DNA of 64,000 nucleotides from Burkholderia savannae (GTDB taxonomy: Bacteria; Pseudomonadota; Gammaproteobacteria; Burkholderiales; Burkholderiaceae). The notes below the pieces were generated by a model that was not told the origin of the DNA, ran no database searches, and saw nothing but the letters and a program-made list of their open reading frames with translations. The translations under genes and the position numbers were made by a program. Shown here one piece after another: positions 8,050-17,240 of the stretch; positions within the stretch are counted from its first letter, which is position 1, and each line of letters begins with the position of its first letter. The stretch spans positions 62,001-126,000 of the forward strand of contig NZ_CP013419.1 of NCBI RefSeq assembly GCF_001524445.2. Direction: 5' to 3'.

Positions 8050-9319
8050 TCGCGCGATCGTGTGGCTCGTGCTGCTTTTCGCTGGGCTGACCGGGCTGAC
8101 CGGGCTCGCCGCGCATGCGGCGACGGTGACGATCACGGTCGTCGACGCCGCGAGCGGCCGCCCGCTGGCCGGCGCGATCGGCTACGCGGCGGGCGAGGGC
8201 CGGATCGCCGACGCCGCCGGCAAGTTCACGGTGTCGGCGGACGGCAGCGGGGCGAACGTCAGCGTGCGGACGCCGGGCTACGCGCGCGCGGAGATCACGC
8301 TGGACGGACACGACGTCGCGCGCACGGTCCGCATGACGGCGCTGCGCCCGAAGGCCGTCTATCTGTCTGCTTACGGCGTAAACGACCGCGCGCTGCGCGA
8401 TGCGGCGCTGGCGCTGCGGGGCAAGACGGCCATCAACGCGCTCGTGATCGACGTGAAGGACGACAGCGGGATGACGCCTTACCGCAGCCTCGCGCGTCAA
8501 ATCGCCGGCGCGGCCGACCCGGTTCCCGGCGGCGAGCGGCGCCCGGCAGCCGACCTGCCGGCATTGCTCAAGACCTTTCATGCGCGCGGCCTCTACCTGA
8601 TCGCGCGCATCGTCGTGTTCAAGGACGACTCGCTCGCTCGCGCGCATCCCCAATGGGCCGTGCACGATGCCGCCGGCGAGGTCTGGCGCGACCGCGAACA
8701 GCAGCGCTGGATCAATCCGACCGAGCGCGCCGCATGGGAACACATCTACGACGTCGCGGAAGAGGCCGCCCGAATGGGTTTCGACGAGATCCAGTTCGAC
8801 TACCTGCGGTTTCCGGACGCCAACGGCCTGCGGTTCGGCGAGGCCAACACCGAAGCCAACCGCGTGGCGGCAATCACGGGTTTCCTGGCGGGGGCGCGCG
8901 AGCGCCTGCAGCCCTACAACCTCTACGTGTCGGCGGACATCTTCGGCTACGTCTGCTGGAATTTCAACGACACCGCGATCGGGCAGCGGCTCCAGACGTT
9001 CGGGCAGGTCGTCGACTACATTTCGCCGATGCTGTATCCGTCCGGGTTCACGTGGGGATTGCCGGGCTGCCGAAAGCCCACCGACCATCCCGGCGAGATC
9101 ATTTCTCGGTCGCTGGAGGAGGCGAAGCGTCGCACTGGCCCCGATGGCGTGCGTTTTCGGCCATGGCTGCAGGCGTTTCGCGACTATGCGTTCGATCATC
9201 GGGTGTTCGATGCCGACGAAATCCGTGCGCAAGCGGATGCGGCCGACGCCGCGGGCACAGACGGGTGGATGCTATGGAATCCGCGCAATCGCTACGAGCC
9301 GGACGCGCTGCCGCGCTGA
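8042..9319 (+). CDS. putative glycoside hydrolase, DUF4015 family, exported
   Basis: The 425-residue protein has a clear signal peptide ending AAHA, then a short carboxypeptidase-regulatory-like beta domain (residues about 25-100, VVDAASGRPLAGAIGYA). A TIM-barrel-like DUF4015 putative glycoside hydrolase domain follows. The family hallmark GFDEIQFDYLRFPDA is at about residues 245-260, and later come YVSADIFGYVCWN and VDYISPMLYPSGF. No DUF4015 enzyme activity can be assigned from sequence alone. The gene overlaps the deacetylase before it and the fusion gene after it, so these three are almost certainly one translational unit acting on the same polymer. Confidence 0.83.
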   Translation: MANRAIVWLVLLFAGLTGLTGLAAHAATVTITVVDAASGRPLAGAIGYAAGEGRIADAAGKFTVSADGSGANVSVRTPGYARAEITLDGHDVARTVRMTALRPKAVYLSAYGVNDRALRDAALALRGKTAINALVIDVKDDSGMTPYRSLARQIAGAADPVPGGERRPAADLPALLKTFHARGLYLIARIVVFKDDSLARAHPQWAVHDAAGEVWRDREQQRWINPTERAAWEHIYDVAEEAARMGFDEIQFDYLRFPDANGLRFGEANTEANRVAAITGFLAGARERLQPYNLYVSADIFGYVCWNFNDTAIGQRLQTFGQVVDYISPMLYPSGFTWGLPGCRKPTDHPGEIISRSLEEAKRRTGPDGVRFRPWLQAFRDYAFDHRVFDADEIRAQADAADAAGTDGWMLWNPRNRYEPDALPR

Positions 9320-11664
9320 CCGGAATGCTGCTGGCGCTCGTGCTGGCGTCGCCGGCCGCCGATGCCGGTGCGGCCGAACACGCGGCGGCGCTTCGCGACG
9401 CGGACCGGCAGGCGGCGGTCACGGTCGCCGCCGCGATGGCGTCGGAGATCGCGGATCGCCATGTCGCCGGCGTGGTGGTCCTCGTCGGCGACGCCGAAGG
9501 CGTCCGCTATCGGCTCGTAAGCGGCATGCGTACGACAGCGCCCGTGCCGGAAGCGATGACGGCCGACACGATCTTCGATCTCGCGTCGCTGACGAAGGCC
9601 GTCGCCACCGCGACGGCGATCCTTCAGCTCGCCGAGCGCGGCAGGCTGGCGCTCGACGCGCCTGCCGCCCGCTACTGGCCGGCATTCGCCGCGCACGGCA
9701 AGGACGGCATCACGGTCCGGCAGCTGCTCGCGCATACGTCGGGCCTGCCGGCCGGCGTGTCGTCGGCGCGGGCGCTGCGCTCCCGCGCGGCGGTCCTGGC
9801 CGACGTCGAGGCGATGTCGCCGATCACGCCGCCGGGCGCGCGCGTGGTCTACAGCGACATCAATTACGTCGCGCTCGGCGAAATCGTCGCGCGCACAAGC
9901 GGCGAGCCGCTGGACGCATGGTGCATGGCCCACGTCTTCGCACCGCTCGACATGCACGATACGCGGTTCAGGCCCGGTATCCTTGCACGCCCGCGCATCG
10001 CGCCCACGAGCGCGCGGCAGGAGGGTAGCGCGCACGCGCGCGTGAACGACCCGATCGCGGCGGCAATGGGCGGCGTGTCGGGCAACGCGGGGCTGTTCTC
10101 CACCGCGGACGATCTCGCGCGCTTCGCGCGCATGCTGCTGCATGACGGCGCACTCGACGGCCGGCGCATCCTACGGCGCGACAGCGTCTCCGTGCTGCAA
10201 ACGCCGGCGACGCTCGATGCCGAAGGCGACGCGCGCACCGCGGGCTGGGCGCTGCAGCCGCCGCTCGTCGCCAACCGCTACCGGTTGCCAGCGGCGGGCG
10301 CGATCGCTCATCTCGGCTATACGGGCACCGGTCTGTGGATCGACTTCGTCACCCGCCGCTTCGTCATCGTGCTGACGAGCCGCCTGTATCCGGACGCGAC
10401 GGGCGATGCGCAGCCGTTGCGCGCACAGGTGCTGGGCATCGTGTCGAGCCGCACACCGCCGGTATCGGGCGCGCAGATCGCCATGCGCGTGCCCGCGATG
10501 GCGGCGGCCGTCGCGCAGGCGGCGCGCCTGCCGGCGTCGACGGGCAAGGTGCTGGTCGGCATCGACGTGCTCGCGGCGACCGGATTCGCGGCCGTGGCCG
10601 GCAAACGCATCGGCGTCGTCACGAACCGCAGCGGCTTCGATCGCGAAGGCCGACGGACGATCGACCTGCTTGCGCAGGCGCCCGGGGCACGGCTCACGGC
10701 GATCTTCGCGCCGGAGCACGGCATCGATACCGATGTCGACACGACGTTCGGCGATACCGTTGACGCGCGCACGAACGTGGCGGTCCGCAGTCTTTACGGC
10801 GAACGCCGGAGGATTGCGCCGGCGGCGTTGAAGGACGTGGACGTGCTCGTCTTCGACCTCCAGGATGCCGGCGTGCGATTCTTTACCTACATCGCGACAC
10901 TCGGCTACGCCCTCGAAGCCGCCGCGGCCGCGCACATCCCGGTCGTGGTGCTTGACCGACCGAATCCGCTTGGCGCGGACCTTGCCGGCGGACCGGTATC
11001 GGACCCCGATGCCGAAACCTTCACGAACTATTATTCGCTGCCGCTGGTGCACGGCATGACAGTCGGCGAACTGGCGCAACTGTTCAATGAGCGGCGCCGG
11101 ATCGGCGCGAAACTCGTCGTCGTGCCTATGCAGAACTACCGGCGCGCGATGCGCTTCGACGACACCGGGCTCGGTTGGGTGCCGCCATCGCCGAACCTGC
11201 GCGATCTTGACGCGCTGTCGCTGTATCCGGACGTCGGCCTAGTCGAAGGCGCGGACGTCAGCGTCGGGCGCGGCACCGCGACCCCGTTCGGCGTGGTCGG
11301 CGCGCCTTGGATCGACGGCCGCGCGCTTGCCGATGACCTCAGCACGATGCACTTGAATGCGACTTTCGCGCCGGCCCGGTTCGTGCCGACGGAGGTCCCC
11401 CATCGCGGCGCGCTGTGCGAGGGTGTTCGGATCGCGCGAACGCCGGGGCGCTCGCAGCCAGGGGCGCTTGGGCTCGCGCTGGCGTTCGCGCTGCATCGAC
11501 GCTATCCGGACCACTTCCGGATCGACGCGATTCGCGCGTCGGTCGGTTCGCGCGTCATCGCCGAGATGCTGAACGACGGGCATCCGCTCGAGGAGATCGA
11601 GAAGGCCGTGGGTACGCAGAACGCCGCATTCGCGCGCGAGCGTGCAACGTATCTGCGGTATTGA
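9274..11664 (+). CDS. fusion of serine hydrolase (beta-lactamase class C fold) and NamZ/DUF1343 exo-N-acetylmuramidase
   Basis: The 796-residue protein has a signal peptide. A penicillin-binding/beta-lactamase-like serine hydrolase domain follows (residues about 45-400) with SLTK as the SxxK nucleophile motif, YSDINY as the Tyr motif, and HLGYTGT near its end. The C-terminal half (about 425-796) is DUF1343/NamZ (GH171), with GVVTNRSGFD, IFAPEHG, DLQDAGVRFFTYI and LDRPNPLG. NamZ of Bacillus subtilis is an exo-N-acetylmuramidase encoded beside a separate serine hydrolase of this type; here the two are one polypeptide. ATG 9274 gives a better signal peptide than ATG 9325. The open frame continues upstream only as a shadow of the previous gene. 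Confidence 0.85.
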   Translation: MESAQSLRAGRAAALTGMLLALVLASPAADAGAAEHAAALRDADRQAAVTVAAAMASEIADRHVAGVVVLVGDAEGVRYRLVSGMRTTAPVPEAMTADTIFDLASLTKAVATATAILQLAERGRLALDAPAARYWPAFAAHGKDGITVRQLLAHTSGLPAGVSSARALRSRAAVLADVEAMSPITPPGARVVYSDINYVALGEIVARTSGEPLDAWCMAHVFAPLDMHDTRFRPGILARPRIAPTSARQEGSAHARVNDPIAAAMGGVSGNAGLFSTADDLARFARMLLHDGALDGRRILRRDSVSVLQTPATLDAEGDARTAGWALQPPLVANRYRLPAAGAIAHLGYTGTGLWIDFVTRRFVIVLTSRLYPDATGDAQPLRAQVLGIVSSRTPPVSGAQIAMRVPAMAAAVAQAARLPASTGKVLVGIDVLAATGFAAVAGKRIGVVTNRSGFDREGRRTIDLLAQAPGARLTAIFAPEHGIDTDVDTTFGDTVDARTNVAVRSLYGERRRIAPAALKDVDVLVFDLQDAGVRFFTYIATLGYALEAAAAAHIPVVVLDRPNPLGADLAGGPVSDPDAETFTNYYSLPLVHGMTVGELAQLFNERRRIGAKLVVVPMQNYRRAMRFDDTGLGWVPPSPNLRDLDALSLYPDVGLVEGADVSVGRGTATPFGVVGAPWIDGRALADDLSTMHLNATFAPARFVPTEVPHRGALCEGVRIARTPGRSQPGALGLALAFALHRRYPDHFRIDAIRASVGSRVIAEMLNDGHPLEEIEKAVGTQNAAFARERATYLRY

Positions 11665-12617
11665 TGCATCGCGGATGCCATCGTCGCCCCTTGCCGCAAC
11701 GCATGCGCATGCAGCCGCCAGGCCAGGCCATCGCTTGGGCGGCCGTACGGCCGCCCGGAATCCATCGAACGTCGCTAGGTCAGATCGAAGCTGCGGAGGG
11801 CGTGCTTTCATGTGATCCGCATCCGACTTTTGCGGATCGCGTCGCGACGAGAAACTTCCCGGTCAGCATGTATGCGGCCAGCATCACGCTCACAGCCGCC
11901 GCGTGGGCGGATTGTGCAAACAAGCCTCGACCCGTTCGCTTCTTCCCGCCCACCCATGATTGATCTTCATCAATTCGCCGCAGTATGGCGATGTCACGCT
12001 TGCCTTCATCGAGGACTATCCGTGCCGCACGATGAACGCGCTGCTTCAGCGTGCGGTGCAACGCCCTCGTCGTGAGACAGTTCGACAGGGGATTGGCCAT
12101 GAACTGGCGGCCTGAATTTGCGCAATGCACGCGTCCCCTATCGCTCTCGCGTCGGGCGTGTCCATCGTTCGTGCTCGGCCCGGAAGGCCCAATCGCCATG
12201 TCGGCCTATTGGCCGCCATCTCCGGGTGTCAGCGCGATCTACACGCCAGCCGAACGAATCACGCGCGGCGAGCGAACCGGTGACTTGCCGGCCCGCTCCG
12301 ACACGGCAGGCCCGCTCGAGACGCACACTGGCGGGCCTGGGGTGAGCGGCGAGGCTGCGGCGTTTTTCCGTGGAATCGCGAGCTACGCACCGTCGTCCTT
12401 CAATCCCGATTTCCTCGTGGCGATTGGCGGCGATATACCTCTCCTGCCGGTGTCTTCGCCGCACGGCGTGCCTGGGTTTTCGGCCCGCGTACCTGAAGCT
12501 GCCGAAAGATCCGGCCGCTGGGGACCGCATGGCCTACCGTGGGTATTCCAAGTCCATCTCAGCATTTAACGCCGCGTAGCCGTTTCCATTTCCGTCAACG
12601 CGCCAGGGAGAAGCGTG
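11665..12617. other. intergenic stretch with an orphan FNR box and coding-like fragments
   Basis: About 950 bp separate the NamZ fusion gene from ppsA. Apart from the FNR-type box at 11960-11973, I see no intact gene. A plus-strand segment at about 11980-12100 reads YGDVTLAFIEDYPCRTMN, which looks like genuine protein, but the frame is soon interrupted. The longest plus frame (12051-12569) has no recognisable domain. Confidence 0.35.
11960..11973. promoter_or_regulatory. perfect FNR/Anr box, 0.65 kb before ppsA
   Basis: TTGATcttcATCAA matches the FNR consensus at every defined base, the best site in the window. The next intact gene, ppsA, starts about 650 bp downstream, so the site may drive a long leader, or it may have served a gene that has since decayed in the interval. 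Confidence 0.7.
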
Positions 12618-15074
12618 ATGACTGACGAGATCAAGCATATTGTCTGGTTCGATGACCTGCGGCGTGGGGACGTCCCGCGTGTCGGCGGCAAGAACGCGTC
12701 CTTGGGCGAGATGGTCGGCAACCTGTCCGCGCAAGGCGTGAGGGTGCCACCCGGATTCGCGACGACGGCCGATGCGTATCGGCGCTTCATCGACGCGAAC
12801 GGATTGCTGCAGATCATTCGGGGTGCACTCGACGAATTCGACGCGCACAAGGTATCTCTGGCGGAAGCGGGCGCGTCCATCCGTCGTGCAATCCTGCGCG
12901 GCGAATGGCCGGCGGACATCGCCGACGCGATTCGAAGCGCGTATGGCGCACTGTGCCGGCTTGCCGCGCAAGAGAACGTGGATGTAGCCGTACGCTCGAG
13001 CGCCACGGCCGAGGATCTCGCGGATGCCAGCTTCGCGGGCCAGCAGGAAACCTATCTCAACGTGCGCGGCGAGCGCGCGTTGCTCGATGCCTGTCGTCGT
13101 TGCTACGCGTCGCTCTTTACCGACCGGGCAATCAGCTATCGGGCGGAGAAGGGCTTCGATCATCTGCAAGTCGCGCTGTCGATCGGCGTGCAGCGCATGG
13201 TGCGATCCGATCTCGGCGGCGCGGGCGTGATGTTTTCGCTGGACACCGAGACCGGCTTCGACAAGGTGGTGCTGATCAGTGCGGCGTGGGGCCTTGGTGA
13301 GAATGTCGTGCAAGGCACAGTCGACTCCGACGAGTACGAGGTGTTCAAGCCGCTGCTCGGCGAGCCGTCGTTGACACCGATCATCGGCAAGACCCTCGGC
13401 GAGAAGGCGTACAAGATGATCTATGCACGCGATGGCGACGCGCCGACCCGTAACGTACCGACGTCGAAGGCCGAGCGCGTCGCCTTCGTGCTGTCGGACC
13501 CCGAGATTCTGACGCTCGCGCGCTGGGCCTGCGTGATCGAGGCGCACTACGGCCAGCCGATGGATATCGAGTGGGCAAAGGACGGCGCGAGCGGCGAGCT
13601 GTTCGTCGTGCAGGCGCGCCCCGAGACGGTACAGTCGCGGCGTGAGGCGAGCGCCGTGAAGACCTATCGCATCGGCAAGACCGGCCGCAGGCTGCTGTCG
13701 GGCACGAGCGTCGGCGAGGCCGTCGCGACCGGCAGCGTGTGCGTGATCGACAGTGCGCGCGACATCGCGCGTTTCGTCGACGGCGCGATTCTCGTCACGC
13801 AGACGACCGACCCCGACTGGGTGCCGATCATGCGTCGCGCCGCGGCCATCATCACCGATCACGGCGGCCGTACTTCGCATGCGGCGATCGTGAGCCGCGA
13901 GCTCGGGTTGCCGGCCATCGTGGGCACAGGAAACGCGAGTCACGTGCTTCACGACCAGCAGGAGGTGACGGTGTCGTGTGCGGAAGGCGGGGAGGGATTC
14001 GTCTACGAAGGTATCGCGGAATACGAAATCGAGGAGATCGATTTCAACGGCATTCCCGCCACGCGCACTCAGGTGATGCTGAATCTGGCGAACCCCGCTG
14101 CGGCATTCCGCTGGTGGCGAATTCCCGCTGACGGCATCGGGCTGGCGCGGATGGAATTCGTCATCAGCAACCACATCAAGGTCCACCCGATGGCGCTCGC
14201 GCGCTATGAAGGACTGAAGGACGAGGAAGCCAGGCAGGCGATCGCGGCGTTGACGGCAGGCTACGAAGACAAGACCGCGTACTTCGTCGACCGGCTCGCG
14301 CGCGGCTTGGCGCGCATCGCGGCGGCGTGTCATCCCGATCCGGTCATCGTGCGCATGAGCGACTTCAAGACCAGTGAGTATGCGCACCTGATCGGCGGCG
14401 CCCAGTTCGAGCCGCAAGAGGAAAACCCGATGCTTGGGTTCCGGGGCGCGTCGCGCTATTACTCGCCGCGCTACCGGGACGGTTTCGCGCTCGAATGCCG
14501 CGCGATCGTGCGTCTGCGCAACGAAATGGGTTTCGGGAACGTGATCGTGATGATTCCGTTTTGCCGCTCCACTAAGGAGGCCGATCGCGTGCTGGAGGCG
14601 TTGAGCGAGAACGGACTGAAACGCGGCGACGCAGGTCTGGAGGTTTACGTGATGTGCGAGATCCCGTCGAACGTGATTCTCGCGAAGGCATTCGCGAAGC
14701 GCTTCGATGGGTTTTCGATCGGCAGCAACGACCTGACGCAGCTCACGCTCGGCGTCGATCGCGATTCGGCGGAGCTTGCGGAGCTCTTCGACGAGCAGGA
14801 TGACGCCGTGAAATGGATGATCGCCAGTGTGATCGAGGCGGCACACGAGGCGGGCGCCAAAGTCGGCCTGTGCGGACAGGCGCCGAGCGATCATCCCGAG
14901 TTCGCGGCGTTTCTCGTTGCATGCGGGATCGACTCGATCTCGGTGAGCCCCGACAGCTTCATCGCGGTCAAGCGGCGTGTGGCTGCCGCGGAACGAGACG
15001 TAGAGGACGAACAGGCTGGGCACGCGCCCGAAGCCGGCGCGGCCCGTGTCGGTCCCGCGCGAACCGGTAAATAG
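12618..15074 (+). CDS. ppsA: phosphoenolpyruvate synthase
   Basis: The 818-residue enzyme converts pyruvate, ATP and water to PEP, AMP and phosphate in the cytoplasm, the entry step to gluconeogenesis from C3 compounds. It shows the N-terminal ATP-grasp domain (KNASLGEMVGNL, AVRSSATAEDL, FAGQQETYLN), the phosphohistidine domain with the catalytic His in GGRTSHAAIVSRELGLPAIVG, and the PEP-binding barrel (ENPMLGFRGASRY, SIGSNDLTQLTLGVDRDS, and GLCGQAPSDHPE with the catalytic Cys). ATG 12618 directly follows GTG 12615; GGGAG at 12607-12611 serves either. It has no partner kinase/phosphatase gene nearby, and is a monocistronic member of the low-oxygen block. Confidence 0.95.
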   Translation: MTDEIKHIVWFDDLRRGDVPRVGGKNASLGEMVGNLSAQGVRVPPGFATTADAYRRFIDANGLLQIIRGALDEFDAHKVSLAEAGASIRRAILRGEWPADIADAIRSAYGALCRLAAQENVDVAVRSSATAEDLADASFAGQQETYLNVRGERALLDACRRCYASLFTDRAISYRAEKGFDHLQVALSIGVQRMVRSDLGGAGVMFSLDTETGFDKVVLISAAWGLGENVVQGTVDSDEYEVFKPLLGEPSLTPIIGKTLGEKAYKMIYARDGDAPTRNVPTSKAERVAFVLSDPEILTLARWACVIEAHYGQPMDIEWAKDGASGELFVVQARPETVQSRREASAVKTYRIGKTGRRLLSGTSVGEAVATGSVCVIDSARDIARFVDGAILVTQTTDPDWVPIMRRAAAIITDHGGRTSHAAIVSRELGLPAIVGTGNASHVLHDQQEVTVSCAEGGEGFVYEGIAEYEIEEIDFNGIPATRTQVMLNLANPAAAFRWWRIPADGIGLARMEFVISNHIKVHPMALARYEGLKDEEARQAIAALTAGYEDKTAYFVDRLARGLARIAAACHPDPVIVRMSDFKTSEYAHLIGGAQFEPQEENPMLGFRGASRYYSPRYRDGFALECRAIVRLRNEMGFGNVIVMIPFCRSTKEADRVLEALSENGLKRGDAGLEVYVMCEIPSNVILAKAFAKRFDGFSIGSNDLTQLTLGVDRDSAELAELFDEQDDAVKWMIASVIEAAHEAGAKVGLCGQAPSDHPEFAAFLVACGIDSISVSPDSFIAVKRRVAAAERDVEDEQAGHAPEAGAARVGPARTGK

Positions 15075-15079
15075 GCCGG

Positions 15080-15530
15080 GCCGCGGCGCTTGTCGGCGGC
15101 GGCGCGCCCTGAATCGCGAGGCGAGTCTTGAGCCGAGCGACGTTGTCCTCATGCACGACGTCCGGGCACGTGACGGGGAGCCGGGTTTCGCATTCGATAT
15201 CGACGATCGCGTCGCGCCCGAGTTTTTCTCCACGCGGATGGTCGAGCGCCAACTTTCCCTGTGCCTTCGGCGTGTCGCGTCACGCGAGATCGATGCCGCT
15301 GGCGTCCGCCAGCGTGCCGGCCGAATCGGCCGCGCCGACGACGGTCGCTCCTCTCCGTGCGAGGAAGCGCGCCGCGTGGCGGCCTACTGCGCCGTATCCA
15401 TGGATCGCGACGCGGGCGCCGGCGAACTCGAACCCGCAGTGCGGCGCAGCGCTTTCCGCCACATGCGCGATGTCCCGGCCGGCGGCGCCGATCCGGGACG
15501 GTGGGATATCGATTCGACGCCATGACGAGT
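15080..15530 (-). pseudogene. remnant of a glutamate (Glu/Leu) dehydrogenase gene
   Basis: In one minus-strand frame the sequence reads FAGARVAIHGYGAVGRHAARFL, the dinucleotide-binding turn of Glu/Leu/Phe/Val dehydrogenases. GATVVGAADSAGTLADASGIDLA follows, then an in-frame TGA at 15280-15282, and then LGRDAIVDIEC...PDVVHEDNVARLKTRLAIQGA, which corresponds to the conserved part after the Rossmann turn. About 150 of the usual 420 or so residues remain, and neither end is intact. The catalytic N-terminal domain is missing. It lies convergent to ppsA. Confidence 0.7.
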
Positions 15531-15895
15531 ACGGTTGCTTGTCAAATGCCGGGAATACACGATAGAGCCGCCCGGATCTCGCAGGGTTGCGGTAGAGAAA
15601 CGAAAAGCGCGCGATGGCGTCCGGCGCGTTGAGAACGGATGCAGGCTCGGGGCCGGGAACCGCGTTTGTCGGTTTTTCATGCCGGGATCAACCTTGCGGG
15701 CTTCCTCAATGAGGGAAGTACCCCGGCCGTACATCGTCGGAAAGTCGACCTGCATCCGACCGGGAGCGACCGGCCGCACCATGCGTGCCAGCCATCCCGA
15801 CGGGGTCTGGCGAGGTGAGGCCGGCCGGATTCCGTCCCGGTTTCGGTTGGGAAATCGCGATGGTCGACGAGGCTGGCCTGCTCCACGTGGAGTGG

Positions 15896-15909
15896 TTGAT
15901 GCAGGTCAA
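15896..15909 (+). promoter_or_regulatory. FNR/Anr-type box upstream of the hydrogenase operon
   Basis: TTGATgcagGTCAA differs from the FNR consensus by one base. Its centre lies about 174 bp before the first hydrogenase gene (16077). A second, unrelated palindrome, GAACTCGCGAGTTC, lies between it and the gene at about 15974-15987. Confidence 0.6.
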
Positions 15910-16076
15910 AAAGTTCAGGCACTTTCTACTTAGCCTTGATACGAGAAAGGTGTTCGGCACCTTCTTGTTGGAACTCGCGAGTTCAAGGATGAAGGCCACT
16001 CCCGGCAGATGGCTGGAACCGGGTGCCGCCGCGAGCCACTCGGTTACCCGCACCGCTTCATTCTCGGCGTGCCACA

Positions 16077-17240
16077 ATGAAAGCGCATTCGTCTACGCAA
16101 GTGCATCCGGTTGCGGTCGACCGGGCAGGGGTTCAGACGCTGATTGACGTGCTCGCCGGAACCGGCTACCGGATAATGGGGCCGACCGTTCGTGACGGGG
16201 CGATCATTTATGACGACGTGGCTTCCGTCGACGATTTTCCCGTTGGCTGGACCGACCGACAGGATGCGGGGCACTATCGCATCGAGCGGCGCGATGACGA
16301 AGCCCTGTTCGGATTCGCGGTCGGGCCGCATTCGTGGAAGCGCTTTCTGCATCCTCCGATCGAGCGCCTGTTTGCGGCCGTCGATACCGATATCGGCGTC
16401 AGCATCGTGCCCGGCGCGGACGAATCGCGCAAGCTCGCGTTCATCGGCGTACGAGCGTGCGAATTGCACGCCATCGCCATTCAGGATCGCGTTTTTTGTG
16501 AAGGCCGCTACATCGATCGGCGCTACGCTCAGCGCCGGCGTGATGTGTTCATCGTCGCGGTCAACTGCAGCCAGGCGGGCGGGACGTGCTTTTGCGCGTC
16601 CATGGGAACCGGACCGGCGGTCGATTCCGGTTTTGACCTGGCGTTGACGGAGTTGCCGCCCGCCGCCGGCGAGGACTTTGTCGTCGAGGTCGGCAGCGAC
16701 GCGGGGGCAGCGCTTGTCGAGGGCATTCCGCACCGCCCCGCGACCGCCGCGCACCTCGACGCGGCGCGGGCGGTGGTCGAGCAAGCGTCCGGCCAGATGG
16801 GACGCGCGATGCAAACCGACGGTATCAAGTCGCTTCTTCAGGACAACCCGAATCATCCGCGTTGGGATGACGTCGCGGATCGATGCCTGAGCTGCGGCAA
16901 TTGCACGATGGTATGCCCGACCTGCTTCTGCACGACCGTCGAGGACCATGGCGATCTCGCGGGAACGCAGGCCGAGCGCGTGCGCAAATGGGACTCGTGC
17001 TTCACGCTGGATTTCTCTCATCTGCACGGCGGCAGCGTGCGTCACACGGCGGCGGCCCGCTACCGCCAATGGCTGACGCACAAGCTTGCGAGCTGGATCG
17101 ACCAGTTCGGCACGTCGGGTTGTGTCGGTTGCGGACGTTGCATCACCTGGTGTCCGGTCGGTATCGATATCACGGAAGAGGTTGCGGCAATCCGGGGCTC
17201 ATCCAGGGCCGCGCGGGAGGAGCCGGATGGAAGGGCTTGA
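16077..17240 (+). CDS. [NiFe] hydrogenase iron-sulfur (beta) subunit, group 3b-like
   Basis: The 387-residue protein resembles the beta subunit of cytosolic NADP-linked hydrogenase/sulfhydrogenase. The C-terminal third holds two ferredoxin-type clusters: [16 protein letters not shown] and [16 protein letters not shown]. Additional Cys occur in [10 protein letters not shown] and [12 protein letters not shown], conserved in this family. It would pass electrons between the small subunit and the flavin subunit encoded downstream. ATG 16077 is chosen since the product then begins [12 protein letters not shown]; the frame is open further upstream. The next gene starts 14 bp before its stop. Confidence 0.88.
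   Translation: MKAHSSTQVHPVAVDRAGVQTLIDVLAGTGYRIMGPTVRDGAIIYDDVASVDDFPVGWTDRQDAGHYRIERRDDEALFGFAVGPHSWKRFLHPPIERLFAAVDTDIGVSIVPGADESRKLAFIGVRACELHAIAIQDRVFCEGRYIDRRYAQRRRDVFIVAVNCSQAGGTCFCASMGTGPAVDSGFDLALTELPPAAGEDFVVEVGSDAGAALVEGIPHRPATAAHLDAARAVVEQASGQMGRAMQTDGIKSLLQDNPNHPRWDDVADRCLSCGNCTMVCPTCFCTTVEDHGDLAGTQAERVRKWDSCFTLDFSHLHGGSVRHTAAARYRQWLTHKLASWIDQFGTSGCVGCGRCITWCPVGIDITEEVAAIRGSSRAAREEPDGRA

Noticed and set aside
8062..9273. N-terminal extension of the hydrolase-NamZ gene
   Set aside because: This part of the frame overlaps the DUF4015 gene in another frame, is Arg-rich and has no domain; the signal peptide starts at 9274.
12051..12569. 172-codon plus-strand frame before ppsA
   Set aside because: No domain, weak ribosome binding site and Pro/Gly/Arg-rich composition; at best part of decayed coding DNA.
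12534..15233. 899-codon open frame on the minus strand antisense to ppsA
   Set aside because: It mirrors ppsA in a high-GC sequence where antisense frames stay open by codon bias; its translation is Arg/His-rich with no domain. Its right end includes the glutamate dehydrogenase remnant by coincidence of frame.
15974..15987. Palindrome GAACTCGCGAGTTC as a second regulator site of the hydrogenase operon
   Set aside because: It is a perfect palindrome between the FNR-type box and the first gene, but only one copy exists in the region and I cannot link it to a known regulator.
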